NCBI GenBank assembly: GCA_026002855.1
Contig: BPGD01000001.1
Coordinates: 62,001-126,000 of the forward strand
DNA: 64,000 bases
Origin: Bryobacteraceae bacterium
Lineage (GTDB): Bacteria; Acidobacteriota; Terriglobia; Bryobacterales; Bryobacteraceae
Direction of reading: 5' to 3'
Position 1 is the first letter of the stretch. Each line of letters opens with the position of its first letter. Made by a program: the position numbers and the translations under genes. Of the stretch, positions 1-8,334 are shown in pieces. Below the pieces are notes generated by a model that worked only from the letters and a program-made list of their open reading frames with translations, had not been told where the DNA came from and made no database searches.

Positions 1-951
1 CTGCCGCGCAACCGGCTCGGGCTGGCGCAGTGGCTCGTGTCGGAGGAAAATCCGCTGATGGCGCGCGTGACGGTGAACCGTTTCTGGCAGGAGGTTTTCG
101 GCACGGGGTTGGTGAAAACGGCCGAGGATTTCGGCTCGCAGGGCGAGCCGCCGGTCAATCAGGAGCTGCTGGACTGGCTGGCGGTGGAGTTTCGCGAGTC
201 GGGCTGGGACGTCAAGCACATGTTCCGGCTGATGGTGACCAGCGCCGCCTACCGGCAGGCGGCGCTGGCGACGCCGGAGAAACTGGAGAAAGACCCGGAC
301 AACCGGCTCCTTTCGCGCGGCCCGCGGTTCCGGCTGGACGGCGAGGCCATCCGGGACACGGCGCTGGCGGCCAGCGGGCTGCTGGTGCGGCGCATTGGCG
401 GACCGAGCGTGAAGCCGTATCAGCCGGACGGGATCTGGGAGGCGGTGGCGATGCACGGCTCCGACACGCGCTTCTACCGCCGCGACTCGGGCGAAAGCCT
501 CTACCGCCGCTCGCTGTACACGTTCTGGAAGCGGACGGCGCCCCCGGCGCTGCTGGAGATCTTCAACGCGCCCTCGCGCGAGTTCTGCACGGTGCGCCGC
601 GAGCGCACCAACACGCCGCTTCAGGCGCTGGCGACGTTGAACGACGTCACCTTTGTCGAGGCCGCCCGCGCCCTGGCGGCGCAGGCGATGACGGAACCCA
701 CCGCCGAGGCGCGCTTCCAGTTCATGGCCCGCCGGCTGATGGCGCGGCCGCTGGAAGACCGGGAGCTGGACATTGTCCGCGAGGCCTACCGGGCCTTTCT
801 GCGCCATTACGACTCGCGCCCTGAGGACGCGCGGAAGCTGATCTCACTGGGCGAATCAAAACCACCGGAGAATGTTTCGCCGGCCGAGCTGGCCTCGCTG
901 GCGATGGTGGCCAGCCAGTTGATGAACCTCGACGAGGTGCTGAACAAATGA
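1..951 (+). CDS. DUF1553 domain protein, C-terminal part (5' end outside the window)
   Basis: The frame is open from base 1, so the N-terminus lies outside the window; 316 residues are visible. They match the C-terminal DUF1553 region of large exported proteins common in Planctomycetes and Acidobacteria, which usually carry a cytochrome-c-like domain and DUF1549 further upstream. Visible signatures are [14 protein letters not shown] (about residues 17-30), FGTGLV, a DFGSQGEPP stretch, and the late [17 protein letters not shown] segment. The biochemical role of the family is unsettled; a part in extracellular polysaccharide breakdown is usually inferred from context. The stop codon overlaps the ATG of the DUF1501 gene (ATGA), so the two are translationally coupled, which is the normal pairing for these families. 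Confidence 0.9.
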   Translation: MPRNRLGLAQWLVSEENPLMARVTVNRFWQEVFGTGLVKTAEDFGSQGEPPVNQELLDWLAVEFRESGWDVKHMFRLMVTSAAYRQAALATPEKLEKDPDNRLLSRGPRFRLDGEAIRDTALAASGLLVRRIGGPSVKPYQPDGIWEAVAMHGSDTRFYRRDSGESLYRRSLYTFWKRTAPPALLEIFNAPSREFCTVRRERTNTPLQALATLNDVTFVEAARALAAQAMTEPTAEARFQFMARRLMARPLEDRELDIVREAYRAFLRHYDSRPEDARKLISLGESKPPENVSPAELASLAMVASQLMNLDEVLNK

Positions 952-2360
952 TTCCGCTCGTCTCCCGCCGCCGCATTCTTTCGCTTTCGGCGCAGAGCCT
1001 CGGAGGACTGGCGCTGGCCCAGCTTCTAGAGGCCGAGTCGCGCCCGCAGCTGCCGCACTTTGCGCCCCGGGCGCGGCGCGCCATTTATCTGCACATGGTG
1101 GGCGCGCCGCCGCAGCAGGAGACGTTCGACTACAAGCCGAAGATGGAGGCGATGTTCGACCAGGACCTGCCGGAGTCGATCCGCCAGGGGCAGCGGCTGA
1201 CGACGATGACTTCGGGGCAGAGCCGGTTTCCGATTGCGCCATCGGTTTTCAGGTTCTCGCGGCACGGCCAGTGCGGGGCCGAGATCAGCGAACTGCTTCC
1301 CTACACGGCGCGGATGGCCGACGACATCTGCATCATCCGCTCGATGCACACCGAGGCGATCAACCACGAGCCGGCGATCACGTTCATCCAGACGGGCTTC
1401 ATGATTGCGGGCAAGCCGTGCATCGGCTCGTGGCTGGCTTACGGGCTGGGCTCGATGAACCGCGACCTTCCCACGTTCGTGGTGCTCACCGCGTCGCATT
1501 CGCATCCGCGCGCCAACGTGCAGGCGATTTCGGCGCGGCTGTGGTCGAGCGGGTTCCTTTCGGGCGAATATTCGGGCGTAGCGCTGCGTTCGACGGGCGA
1601 TCCGGTGCTGTTCATCAACAATCCGGAGGGAGTGCCGCCGGAGATCCGGCGCAGGATGCTGGACGGGGTGAAGGCGCTGAATGAAATCGAGGCCGGGCGA
1701 TGGAACGACCCGGAGACGCGCGTCCGCATCGAGCAGTATGAGATGGCTTTCCGCATGCAGACGTCGGTGCCGGAGCTGACCGACCTGAGCCGGGAGCCGG
1801 CCGCGGTGAAACAGATGTACGGCCCCGACGTGGAAAAGCCGGGCACATTCGCCTACTGCGCGCTAATGGCGCGGAGGCTGGTGGAGCGCGGCGTGCGATT
1901 CGTGCAGATCTATCACCGCGGCTGGGACGTGCACGGCGAGCTGCCCGAGGTGCTGCCCTCGCAGTGCCGCGACGTCGACCAGCCCTCTTGGGCGCTGGTA
2001 CAGGACCTGAAGCAGCGGGGGCTGCTCGACGATACGGTGGTCATCTGGGGAGGGGAGTTCGGCCGAACCATCTACTGCCAGGGCAAGCTGACCAAGACGA
2101 CCTACGGGCGCGACCACCACCCGCGGTGCTTCTCGATCTGGATGGCGGGCGGCGGAGTCCGCGGCGGCGTGGTGCATGGCGAAACGGACGAATTCAGTTA
2201 CAACATTGTCCGCGACCCCGTTCACGTGCGCGATTTCCAGGCGACGCTGCTGCACCTGTTCGGCATCGACCACGAGCGCTTCACCTACCGCTATCAGGGA
2301 CTGGACCAGCGGCTGACGGGCGTCGAGAAGGCGCATGTCGTGAAGGCGATTCTCGCCTGA
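948..2360 (+). CDS. DUF1501 domain-containing exported protein (sulfatase-like fold)
   Basis: 470 residues. The N-terminus has arginines followed by a hydrophobic stretch ([15 protein letters not shown]), a Tat-like signal typical of DUF1501 proteins. The family belongs to the alkaline-phosphatase/sulfatase fold group. Expected features are visible: a histidine-containing core with the [10 protein letters not shown] segment (about residues 125-135), [19 protein letters not shown] in the middle, and the closing WGGEFGRT followed by [17 protein letters not shown]. It begins inside the stop codon of the upstream DUF1553 gene and is very likely co-expressed with it. The substrate is unknown; desulfation or dephosphorylation of an exported glycan is an inference from fold and partner only. 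Confidence 0.92.
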   Translation: MIPLVSRRRILSLSAQSLGGLALAQLLEAESRPQLPHFAPRARRAIYLHMVGAPPQQETFDYKPKMEAMFDQDLPESIRQGQRLTTMTSGQSRFPIAPSVFRFSRHGQCGAEISELLPYTARMADDICIIRSMHTEAINHEPAITFIQTGFMIAGKPCIGSWLAYGLGSMNRDLPTFVVLTASHSHPRANVQAISARLWSSGFLSGEYSGVALRSTGDPVLFINNPEGVPPEIRRRMLDGVKALNEIEAGRWNDPETRVRIEQYEMAFRMQTSVPELTDLSREPAAVKQMYGPDVEKPGTFAYCALMARRLVERGVRFVQIYHRGWDVHGELPEVLPSQCRDVDQPSWALVQDLKQRGLLDDTVVIWGGEFGRTIYCQGKLTKTTYGRDHHPRCFSIWMAGGGVRGGVVHGETDEFSYNIVRDPVHVRDFQATLLHLFGIDHERFTYRYQGLDQRLTGVEKAHVVKAILA

Positions 2361-2431
2361 AGACAGCCGCCGCGCAGGGCGATTTGCGAATTGCCCCGTG
2401 CCGGGCTCAAGCCCTGAGCCACCGGTCTCCG

Positions 2432-2437
2432 TATAAC
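2432..2437 (+). promoter_or_regulatory. -10-like TATAAC, six bases before a start codon
   Basis: TATAAC is followed by six bases and then the ATG at 2444, leaving no room for a ribosome binding site on the transcript. The same arrangement recurs at several other genes in the window and fits leaderless transcription. No clear -35 box is visible. Confidence 0.45.
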
Positions 2438-2443
2438 TGGGGC

Positions 2444-3298
2444 ATGAGAATTACGCTCGCTTTGGCTTGTGCTGTGTTCTGTCTTGTGTTCTTCACGCCC
2501 GCTGTTGCGGGCCAGGAGAGGGCGGATTTCCGGGCCCTGGATCGGGAACCGCCACGGTCCGGAGCGCCGGATCCGGCACTGAAGGCGCAGCCACGGGGGG
2601 CGCTACTGCCCACCGCGGGCGGCGTACTGGCCCATGTGGCCGCGGGCGGACCCTGGCGCACGCGGATCGTGCTTTTCAACAGCGACCCGGACGTGACGGC
2701 CGAGGGCACGCTCACGTTCTACCGCAGCACGGGCGAAACCCTGCGCCTGACGCTTACCAACGGCCGGAAGACGGTGAATGCATCGAGCTTCAGCATCAGT
2801 CTGCCGCCGCGGAACACGATGTTTCTGGAAACGGTGGATCAGACTGCGGCGACTGAGGTCGGCTACGCGGACCTGAAATCGGAAGCGGGCAAGCTCACGG
2901 GCTACGGGATTTTTCGTGCGGTGGTGCCCGGGGCACCGAACCTGGAGGCGGTAGTGCCGCTTGAGTGGGGCGTATCGGATGAAGTGCTGCTTGCCTATGA
3001 CAATACCGGCGGATTCGTCACGTCGGTAGCGGTCGCCAACCGTTGGCTTCTTTTGCCCTTCGATTTGAGGGCGGAGGTCTACACGGAAGATGGCGCGTTT
3101 CTGGCCAGCTATCACAGGCCGCTGGCCGGGGGCACGCACACGGCCTTCGAGACGCCGCGCGAGTGGCCCGCGACGGCGGGCCGCCGCGGAATGGTACGCC
3201 TCAGCCGCATTGGCAGCATTGGCGGATTCGCGGCGCTTGCGCTTCTGTTCAACCCGACAGGCTCAGTGACCACGGCGCCGGTGATCGACCTGCCATAG
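2444..3298 (+). CDS. Exported hypothetical protein
   Basis: 284 residues. I chose the ATG at 2444 because it opens a clean signal peptide (MRITLALACAVFCLVFF, cleavage near AVAGQ). The frame extends upstream to 1964, but that part only overlaps the DUF1501 gene antiparallel to nothing real. The mature part is rich in Gly, Thr and beta-forming residues. It contains a segment (about residues 60-150) that reads like a repeat beta-sandwich (FNSDPDVTAEGTLTFYRSTG) of a type common in acidobacterial secreted proteins. I do not recognise a catalytic motif, so the function is unknown. A strong terminator follows 18 bases after the stop, and a -10-like box sits six bases before the ATG, so this looks like a single-gene transcription unit. 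Confidence 0.75.
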   Translation: MRITLALACAVFCLVFFTPAVAGQERADFRALDREPPRSGAPDPALKAQPRGALLPTAGGVLAHVAAGGPWRTRIVLFNSDPDVTAEGTLTFYRSTGETLRLTLTNGRKTVNASSFSISLPPRNTMFLETVDQTAATEVGYADLKSEAGKLTGYGIFRAVVPGAPNLEAVVPLEWGVSDEVLLAYDNTGGFVTSVAVANRWLLLPFDLRAEVYTEDGAFLASYHRPLAGGTHTAFETPREWPATAGRRGMVRLSRIGSIGGFAALALLFNPTGSVTTAPVIDLP

Positions 3299-3316
3299 GG
3301 ACGCAGCGGCACCCGG

Positions 3317-3352
3317 GCGCGCCGCAGTCGCCTGAGGCTGCGGCGCGCTTTT
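3317..3352 (+). terminator. Rho-independent terminator
   Basis: An 11-bp perfect GC stem (GCGCGCCGCAG at 3317-3327 with CTGCGGCGCGC at 3338-3348), a 10-base loop and TTTT at 3349-3352. It ends the exported-protein gene and separates it from the convergent gene ending at 3356. Confidence 0.85.
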
Positions 3353-3355
3353 GCG

Positions 3356-3988
3356 TCACAGGGTGTGCACTTCGAAGGTGAAACGCTCTGGCGGAAGTGA
3401 AGAGACCGGCTCCGGGGTGAGCGAGGCCCAGGCCTGATAGGCCGCCTGGGCGAGCGTCGAACGCAGGTAGAAGAGGAACTGGTCCGTGACCACCTCGAGC
3501 GGCGGCGGCTGGCGGAAGCTGAGCCGCGTGCCCACGGCCTTCTCCGGATCGAGGCCGCGCGTATCGACGGCCTTGTCGCGCAGCAGCGTGACGAAGCTGG
3601 AACGGCCCGCGTGCGGCCAGATGTCGGGCCGCAGCAGCGGGCGCAGCTCCTGGCGCTGCTCGAAGGTGAGTTCGCACTGGCGGATCCATTCGAGGATCGC
3701 ATCGCCCAGCTTCCAGTGCGACAGCAGCCCGTAGTACTGCTCGACGATCTGAATGGCCAGATCGAGGCGGCGTTGTTCGAAGAGGGGCCCGGTGAGCGCG
3801 GCCTCCTCGGCGGGCATCGGGATGAGCCCCTCCTGGTCGACCAGCTCCTCGGCAATCTCGAGGGTTTTTTCCGTTCGCGGCGACTCGGCGAGCGCCCCGA
3901 TCAGCAGCGGAGGCAGCTCGTGTGTCCGGGTGCCCGGGATCTCGACAAAGCGGCGATTGCCCAGAATCTGCACCGCAATGACCTCCAT
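3356..3988 (-). CDS. Hypothetical protein
   Basis: 210 residues with no signal peptide and no membrane segment. Composition is ordinary for a soluble protein, with helical acidic stretches (EKTLEIAEELVDQEG, LFEQRRLDLAIQIVEQYYG). No motif is recognised. The reading frame has good third-position GC and the antisense frames look like shadows, so I believe the gene is real. It is convergent with the gene ending at 3298 and divergent from the zinc-ribbon gene at 4141, so it stands alone. Function unknown. Confidence 0.65.
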   Translation of the reverse strand: MEVIAVQILGNRRFVEIPGTRTHELPPLLIGALAESPRTEKTLEIAEELVDQEGLIPMPAEEAALTGPLFEQRRLDLAIQIVEQYYGLLSHWKLGDAILEWIRQCELTFEQRQELRPLLRPDIWPHAGRSSFVTLLRDKAVDTRGLDPEKAVGTRLSFRQPPPLEVVTDQFLFYLRSTLAQAAYQAWASLTPEPVSSLPPERFTFEVHTL

Positions 3989-4079
3989 TCCATCTATCGG
4001 CGAACGTGGCCGTTGCAGTATGGGTCCCCTATAGCCTGCCGAGTATAAAGACGGCGGCGGCAGAATGCAAGTTCCACCC

Positions 4080-4134
4080 TTGGCGGCGAGGGCCCTCGGG
4101 GATTATGATGGGGTGAACCAGCCCCCCAAGGAGG
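4080..4134 (+). promoter_or_regulatory. Promoter and ribosome binding site of the zinc-ribbon gene
   Basis: TTGGCG (4080-4085), an 18-base spacer and TATGAT (4104-4109) form a reasonable sigma-70-type promoter. AAGGAGG at 4128-4134 is a perfect Shine-Dalgarno sequence six bases before the ATG at 4141, which fixes that start. Confidence 0.6.
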
Positions 4135-4140
4135 AGCCCC

Positions 4141-4965
4141 ATGAACCACTGCACGAATTGCGGCAGCCCGCTGGCTGCCGGGAGCACATTTTGTACCCGC
4201 TGCGGGGCGCGTGTCGGCGCGCCCTTGCCAGCGGCGCCCCCGCCGCCCTATCCGCCGGCGGCGCCGCCGCCTGCGAAGGGATCCGGCCTCGGCAAGATCC
4301 TGCTGATCGCCGGAGGCATCTTCCTGTTTCTCGGCCTGCTGGTGGTGGGCGGGCTGATCTACGCCGGCTACAAGGTGAAGCAGAAAGTGGAAAACATCAC
4401 GGGCGGGGCCGTTCCGGCCGCCACGGCGCGGGCGCGCCGCGTGAGCGACCCGTGCGCGCTGCTGCCCGCGGCGGAGGCGGCCCGCATCACCGGGTTCGAG
4501 ATCGAGCGCACGGAAGTCGAGGGGCAGGGCTGCGCGTATTTCGGCTCGGCCAGCCGCGCCGCCGAACAGGGCCAGAAGCAGGCCGAAGAGGCTCTGCGGA
4601 AGCTGCGCGCCAATGAACCCAAAGATGAGCGCGAGGGCGCCCGCGTGATGGAGGACTTCATGAAGGGCATGGCCGCCAGCGGCGCCGCCGGAGAGAGCAA
4701 GGAAGTGCTGAAGATCACGGTGAAGTATGGGGATGAGGCGCGGCAGGAGGAATCCGCCGTGCGGCTCGCGCTCGGGATGATGGGCGCGCCGCAGGGCGCC
4801 AAGGGCACGCCGGTGGAAGGCGTGGGCGACCGCGCCTATCTGCTGCCCATGGCCGTGGGACTCCACATGGCGAAGGGCGACGCGTACGTGATGATCGAAG
4901 GCCCGGGGCTCCCGAACCGGGAGGCGCTGGTGGCGGTGGCCCGGGCCATTGCGGGGCGGCTCTGA
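4141..4965 (+). CDS. Zinc-ribbon, single-span membrane protein
   Basis: 274 residues. The N-terminus is a zinc-ribbon knuckle pair, CTNCGSP (Cys4, Cys7) and CTRCGAR (Cys18, Cys21). A Pro/Ala-rich linker (about residues 28-45) and one hydrophobic helix (about residues 52-78, ILLIAGGIFLFLGLLVVGG) follow. The C-terminal domain should then lie outside the cytoplasm. It contains DPCALLPAAEAARITG, which resembles lipoprotein domains with a conserved cysteine (DUF3558-like), but I cannot confirm that. The start is fixed by a perfect ribosome binding site. No neighbour explains the role. A second zinc-ribbon membrane protein lies at 63002..63838 but is a different family. Confidence 0.8.
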   Translation: MNHCTNCGSPLAAGSTFCTRCGARVGAPLPAAPPPPYPPAAPPPAKGSGLGKILLIAGGIFLFLGLLVVGGLIYAGYKVKQKVENITGGAVPAATARARRVSDPCALLPAAEAARITGFEIERTEVEGQGCAYFGSASRAAEQGQKQAEEALRKLRANEPKDEREGARVMEDFMKGMAASGAAGESKEVLKITVKYGDEARQEESAVRLALGMMGAPQGAKGTPVEGVGDRAYLLPMAVGLHMAKGDAYVMIEGPGLPNREALVAVARAIAGRL

Positions 4966-5014
4966 CGCCGCCCCCGGGCGCCAGAACGGAGTTTTCCTCG
5001 CGGATTTTTTTGCT

Positions 5015-5056
5015 TACAATTTATGAAGTGATGCGGACGCCGGCCGCGATGCGGCC
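5015..5056 (+). promoter_or_regulatory. -10-like element and hairpin in the leader of the aminotransferase gene
   Basis: TACAAT at 5015-5020 is a good -10 with no clear -35. About 20 bases later GGCCGC-GAT-GCGGCC (5042-5056) forms a compact hairpin followed by TTTCCTGTTT. It could be a terminator for the upstream gene or an attenuator in the roughly 130-base leader of the gene at 5156. Confidence 0.35.
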
Positions 5057-5155
5057 TTTCCTGTTTGCGTGCGACTAAAGCGCTGCGCGCTTCCCCGCCC
5101 TTCATCTGTCTGCATCCGGAATCCTGAATCCAAGTTCTTGAGAGGAGCTTCCGCC

Positions 5156-6502
5156 ATGTCCACCACCGTGCGCCAGGATCTGCCCCACATCGTTACGCCG
5201 CTACCCGGTCCACGGGCCAGACAGATCGTCGAACGCGATCACGCGGTGATGAGCCCGTCTTACACGCGCAGCTACCCGTTCGTGATTGAGCGCGGCGAGG
5301 GCGCCATTGTCACCGACGTCGATGGCAACCGGTTTCTGGACATGAATGCGGGGATTGCCGTGGTCGCCACCGGCCACAGCCACCCGAGGGTCGTCGAAGC
5401 CATCCGCCGCCAGGCAGAGCGCTTCCTTCACATGTCGGGCACGGACTTCTACTACGAGAACATGGTGACGCTGGCCGAGCGGCTGGCGCGGCTCGTGCCC
5501 GGCGGGGGGCCGCGGCGCGTGTTTTTTGGCAACTCGGGCGCCGAGGCCATCGAGTGCGCGCTGAAGCTGGCGCGGCATGCGACGCGGCGCGACAAGTTCA
5601 TCGCCTTCCTTGGCGCATTCCACGGCCGCACGATGGGCGCGCTTTCGCTGACGGCCTCGAAGACGGCGCAGCGCGAGGGCTTCGCGCCGCTGTTTCCGGG
5701 CGCCACGCACATTCCGTATGCTTACTGCTACCGCTGCGCCTACAACCGAACGCCGGACACCTGCAACGTCGAGTGCGTGCGGGTGCTCGAGGAGGAGCTG
5801 TTCCGTACGATCCTGCCCCCCGGTGAGGTGGCTGCGGTCTTCGTCGAGCCCATACAGGGCGAGGGCGGCTATGTCGTGCCGCCGCAGAAGTTCTTTGACG
5901 AGCTCCAGGCCGTGTGCCGGCGGCACGGCATCCTGCTGGTCGCCGATGAAGTGCAGAGCGGCATGGGACGCACGGGGCGGATGTTCGCCAGCGAGCATTT
6001 CGGCCTCGAGCCGGACATCGTGACCATCGCAAAGGGCATCGCCAGCGGCCTGCCGCTTGGCGCGACGGTGTCGCGTGCCGAACTGATGACGTGGAAGCCC
6101 GGGGCGCACGCCTCCACCTTTGGCGGCAACCCGGTGGCGGTGGAAGCGGCGCTGGCCACGATTGAGCTGCTCGAACAGGAACTGGTGGACAACGCCGCCC
6201 GTATCGGCGCGCGCATGATGGCGCGCATGCGCGAGTGGCCGCGGCGGTTCCCGCATGTCGGCGACGTGCGGGGCCTGGGGCTGATGATCGGCTTTGAGCT
6301 CGTGAAAGACCAGGCGACGCGCGAGCGCGCGCCCGAGCTGCGGGACCGCATTGTCGGGCTGGCGTTTCAGCGCGGGCTGCTGATTCTCGGCGCCGGGCCG
6401 AACTCGATCCGGCTCGCTCCGCCGCTGGTGCTCACGGCCGACCAGGCCGACTTCGCTGTCGAAACGCTGGAGGCCTGCATTGAGGAGGCCGCGCGGGGCT
6501 GA
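5156..6502 (+). CDS. Class III aminotransferase (4-aminobutyrate / acetylornithine aminotransferase family)
   Basis: 448 residues, a PLP-dependent fold-type I enzyme. The start at 5156 follows AGAGGAG at 5141-5147. Visible signatures are GNSGAEAIECALKLAR (PLP phosphate binding), FHGRTMGALS, VEPIQGEGGY, and the internal aldimine region ADEVQSGMGRTG...IAKGIASGLPLGA with the catalytic lysine. The exact substrate is not readable: the family covers 4-aminobutyrate, ornithine and acetylornithine transaminases and amino-acid racemases. A cysteine cluster, C191-x2-C194-x8-C203-x3-C207 (YAYCYRCAYN...TCNVECV), is inserted after the FHGRT region. Such clusters occur in some thermophilic and acidobacterial members and could bind a metal. 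It is not in the arginine operon at 20-22.8 kb, so an argD role is only a possibility. Confidence 0.9.
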   Translation: MSTTVRQDLPHIVTPLPGPRARQIVERDHAVMSPSYTRSYPFVIERGEGAIVTDVDGNRFLDMNAGIAVVATGHSHPRVVEAIRRQAERFLHMSGTDFYYENMVTLAERLARLVPGGGPRRVFFGNSGAEAIECALKLARHATRRDKFIAFLGAFHGRTMGALSLTASKTAQREGFAPLFPGATHIPYAYCYRCAYNRTPDTCNVECVRVLEEELFRTILPPGEVAAVFVEPIQGEGGYVVPPQKFFDELQAVCRRHGILLVADEVQSGMGRTGRMFASEHFGLEPDIVTIAKGIASGLPLGATVSRAELMTWKPGAHASTFGGNPVAVEAALATIELLEQELVDNAARIGARMMARMREWPRRFPHVGDVRGLGLMIGFELVKDQATRERAPELRDRIVGLAFQRGLLILGAGPNSIRLAPPLVLTADQADFAVETLEACIEEAARG

Positions 6503-7282
6503 ACGTTTGCGGAGAGGTGTCTGTTGCAGGCGTTTGGCGATGCAGAACCGCTCCGGCCGCTGACGGACTGGCTCGTCGGTGCGGCCGCCCAGCCGGCCTG
6601 GATTAGCGCTGGAAATCCGACATGCTGTCACGGGCCGGCAGGGCAACTCGAACTCTGGTCGATGGTCTCCGCGCTGCCACGCCACCAACCGCTGGCAAGA
6701 CAGCGAAGCATGCAGGTAGCAGCCGTTCTTCGTCTTTTGTCTGTTTGGAGGAATGGTCTCATCGTCTGGGGTGCAGAGAAACCGGATATCCTCACGCCCG
6801 ACCTATGGGTTGGCTTCATGGGCCCAGCCACGGCCCTCGGCATGTGGGCGGGGGGCCACACCTATCCGCTACTTTCGGCGGAGGGCTTGAAGCTGGCCGC
6901 CGGCCTCTCGCGGAACGGAGGGACGAGGGGAGGATCGACGGAGACAAGCCAGGAGAGAGGCAGCGGTTTCCCAGGCCGAAGACCGGAGAGCTGATGAGGT
7001 GCTGAGAGAAGGCGGGAACAATCAGGCGCAGCGAACCGAAGCCGACGGTGCAATGCGCTGACGGGCTCTGAATCCCGGCGAGGGCCGGGCTCAGCGGTCG
7101 CCCGCATGGGTTGACGCGGCCAGACCAGCAAGGTCGATTGGGCCGTGGTGGAAAAGGCGGACCGGCTCAGCCGCTCCGGCCGCGATTTCGGATGGGGCAT
7201 GGAGTTTTTTGGAGGAGCAATCCGAGAGAAGCCGACGGGAAGTGTGAGCGCCACGTGGTGGCAGAGGGGGCCAGCCCGGATG
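6503..7282. other. 780-base region without a convincing gene
   Basis: Open frames here (for example 6524..6994 +) lack domain similarity, have irregular composition and no ribosome binding site. No tRNA cloverleaf is visible. A short GC hairpin, CCCGGC-GAGG-GCCGGG, lies near 7075-7090 without a T tract. It may hold a decayed gene or an unrecognised small RNA; I see nothing I can name. Confidence 0.4.
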
Positions 7283-8278
7283 CTACCTGGCCCAGGCGAG
7301 ACCGTCGGCGCCTTTGCCCGCTGGAATCAGGGTCTCCAGTTTCCAGTCCGAGGTGCGGATGGCGGCGATCTGGCCGCTGCGGTCGCAGGAGACATAGGCC
7401 ATCCTGCCGTCAGGCCGGATGAGCACCATCTGCGGCGCCGCCGGGACGTCGATGAGGCGCAGGACGGAGCGCGAGTCCATATCCACGATGGCCACCTGGT
7501 TGGCACGCGGCATGGCCACAACGAGGAAGCGGCCGTCGGGCGTTGGGGCGGCGCCGTAGCCGGTGGCGGGCAGGGGAATCCAGTCGACGACGCGGTTGGA
7601 GGCAGCGTCAATGACGGCCAGCCGCGGCGTGCGCTGGTCCGATGTGAAGACACGCCTGCCGTCCGGCGAGATGGAAATGCGCTGGACTTTTTCGGCGACG
7701 GGAATGACGGCGACGAGTTTGCGGGCGCGAAGGTCGAGCACGGACACGCTGCCCGGGCCGACGTTGGCCGTGTAGGCGCGGTGGTTGTCCGGAGCGATGG
7801 CGAGCATGTGGGACTCGGCGGCGCCGGTGGGGATCTCAGCGACCACACGCAGCGTGGCGGGGTCGACCACGGTGACTGAATGGGCGATTTCCGTGGTGAC
7901 GTACAGCAGGCCGTCCCTGGGGCCGAAGAGCGGGCAGTGAGGGCGCACGCCGCGGCCGAGATCGATTTCCGCGGCCAGGCGCCGAGCCGGGACGTCGATG
8001 ACGGCGATGGTGCGGCCGTCGGTGCCCGGGAGGCCGACGCCGGAGTCGCCGAAGACGGGCACGAAGGCGCGGCGGCCGTCCGGGGAGGCGACGACCTCGT
8101 GGCCGGTGACGCCGTTGATGGGAACGTTGGCGATCATGCGGCCGGCTGCGGGATCGATGATGCCAAGGCTGCGGTCGCCCTTGTTGGCAACAAGGAGCAG
8201 TCCGCCGGTGGAAGTCTGCGCGGCCATGCCAGCAGCACTGAAGCAGACGGCGGCGATCCCGAGGAAGAAGCGGGTCAT
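7283..8278 (-). CDS. Exported YVTN-family beta-propeller protein
   Basis: 331 residues. The start at 8278 opens a signal peptide (MTRFFLGIAAVCFSAAGMAAQ). The mature protein is made of repeating blades of the YncE/YVTN type: GLLLVANKGDRSLGIIDPA, IAVIDVPARRLAAEIDLG, VTVVDPATLRVVAEIPTG, VSVLDLRARKLVAVIPV and VAIVDMDSRSVLRLIDVP. Such proteins fold into a seven-bladed propeller and act as periplasmic or extracellular binding scaffolds, sometimes near oxidoreductases. No enzyme motif is visible. The next gene on the same strand starts upstream at 10122 and ends at 8335, so the two could form one transcript with a 56-base gap. Confidence 0.87.
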   Translation of the reverse strand: MTRFFLGIAAVCFSAAGMAAQTSTGGLLLVANKGDRSLGIIDPAAGRMIANVPINGVTGHEVVASPDGRRAFVPVFGDSGVGLPGTDGRTIAVIDVPARRLAAEIDLGRGVRPHCPLFGPRDGLLYVTTEIAHSVTVVDPATLRVVAEIPTGAAESHMLAIAPDNHRAYTANVGPGSVSVLDLRARKLVAVIPVAEKVQRISISPDGRRVFTSDQRTPRLAVIDAASNRVVDWIPLPATGYGAAPTPDGRFLVVAMPRANQVAIVDMDSRSVLRLIDVPAAPQMVLIRPDGRMAYVSCDRSGQIAAIRTSDWKLETLIPAGKGADGLAWAR

Positions 8279-8334
8279 GTTGGATCGATGGTAGCGGGCT
8301 GCGGGGACTGGCGTCAAACAACGCACGTGCGGGG

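Noticed and set aside
5201-6688. A 495-codon minus-strand frame
   Set aside because: Antisense to the class III aminotransferase; no recognisable domain.
6524-6994. A 156-codon frame in the 780-base gap
   Set aside because: No start signal, no domain, irregular composition.
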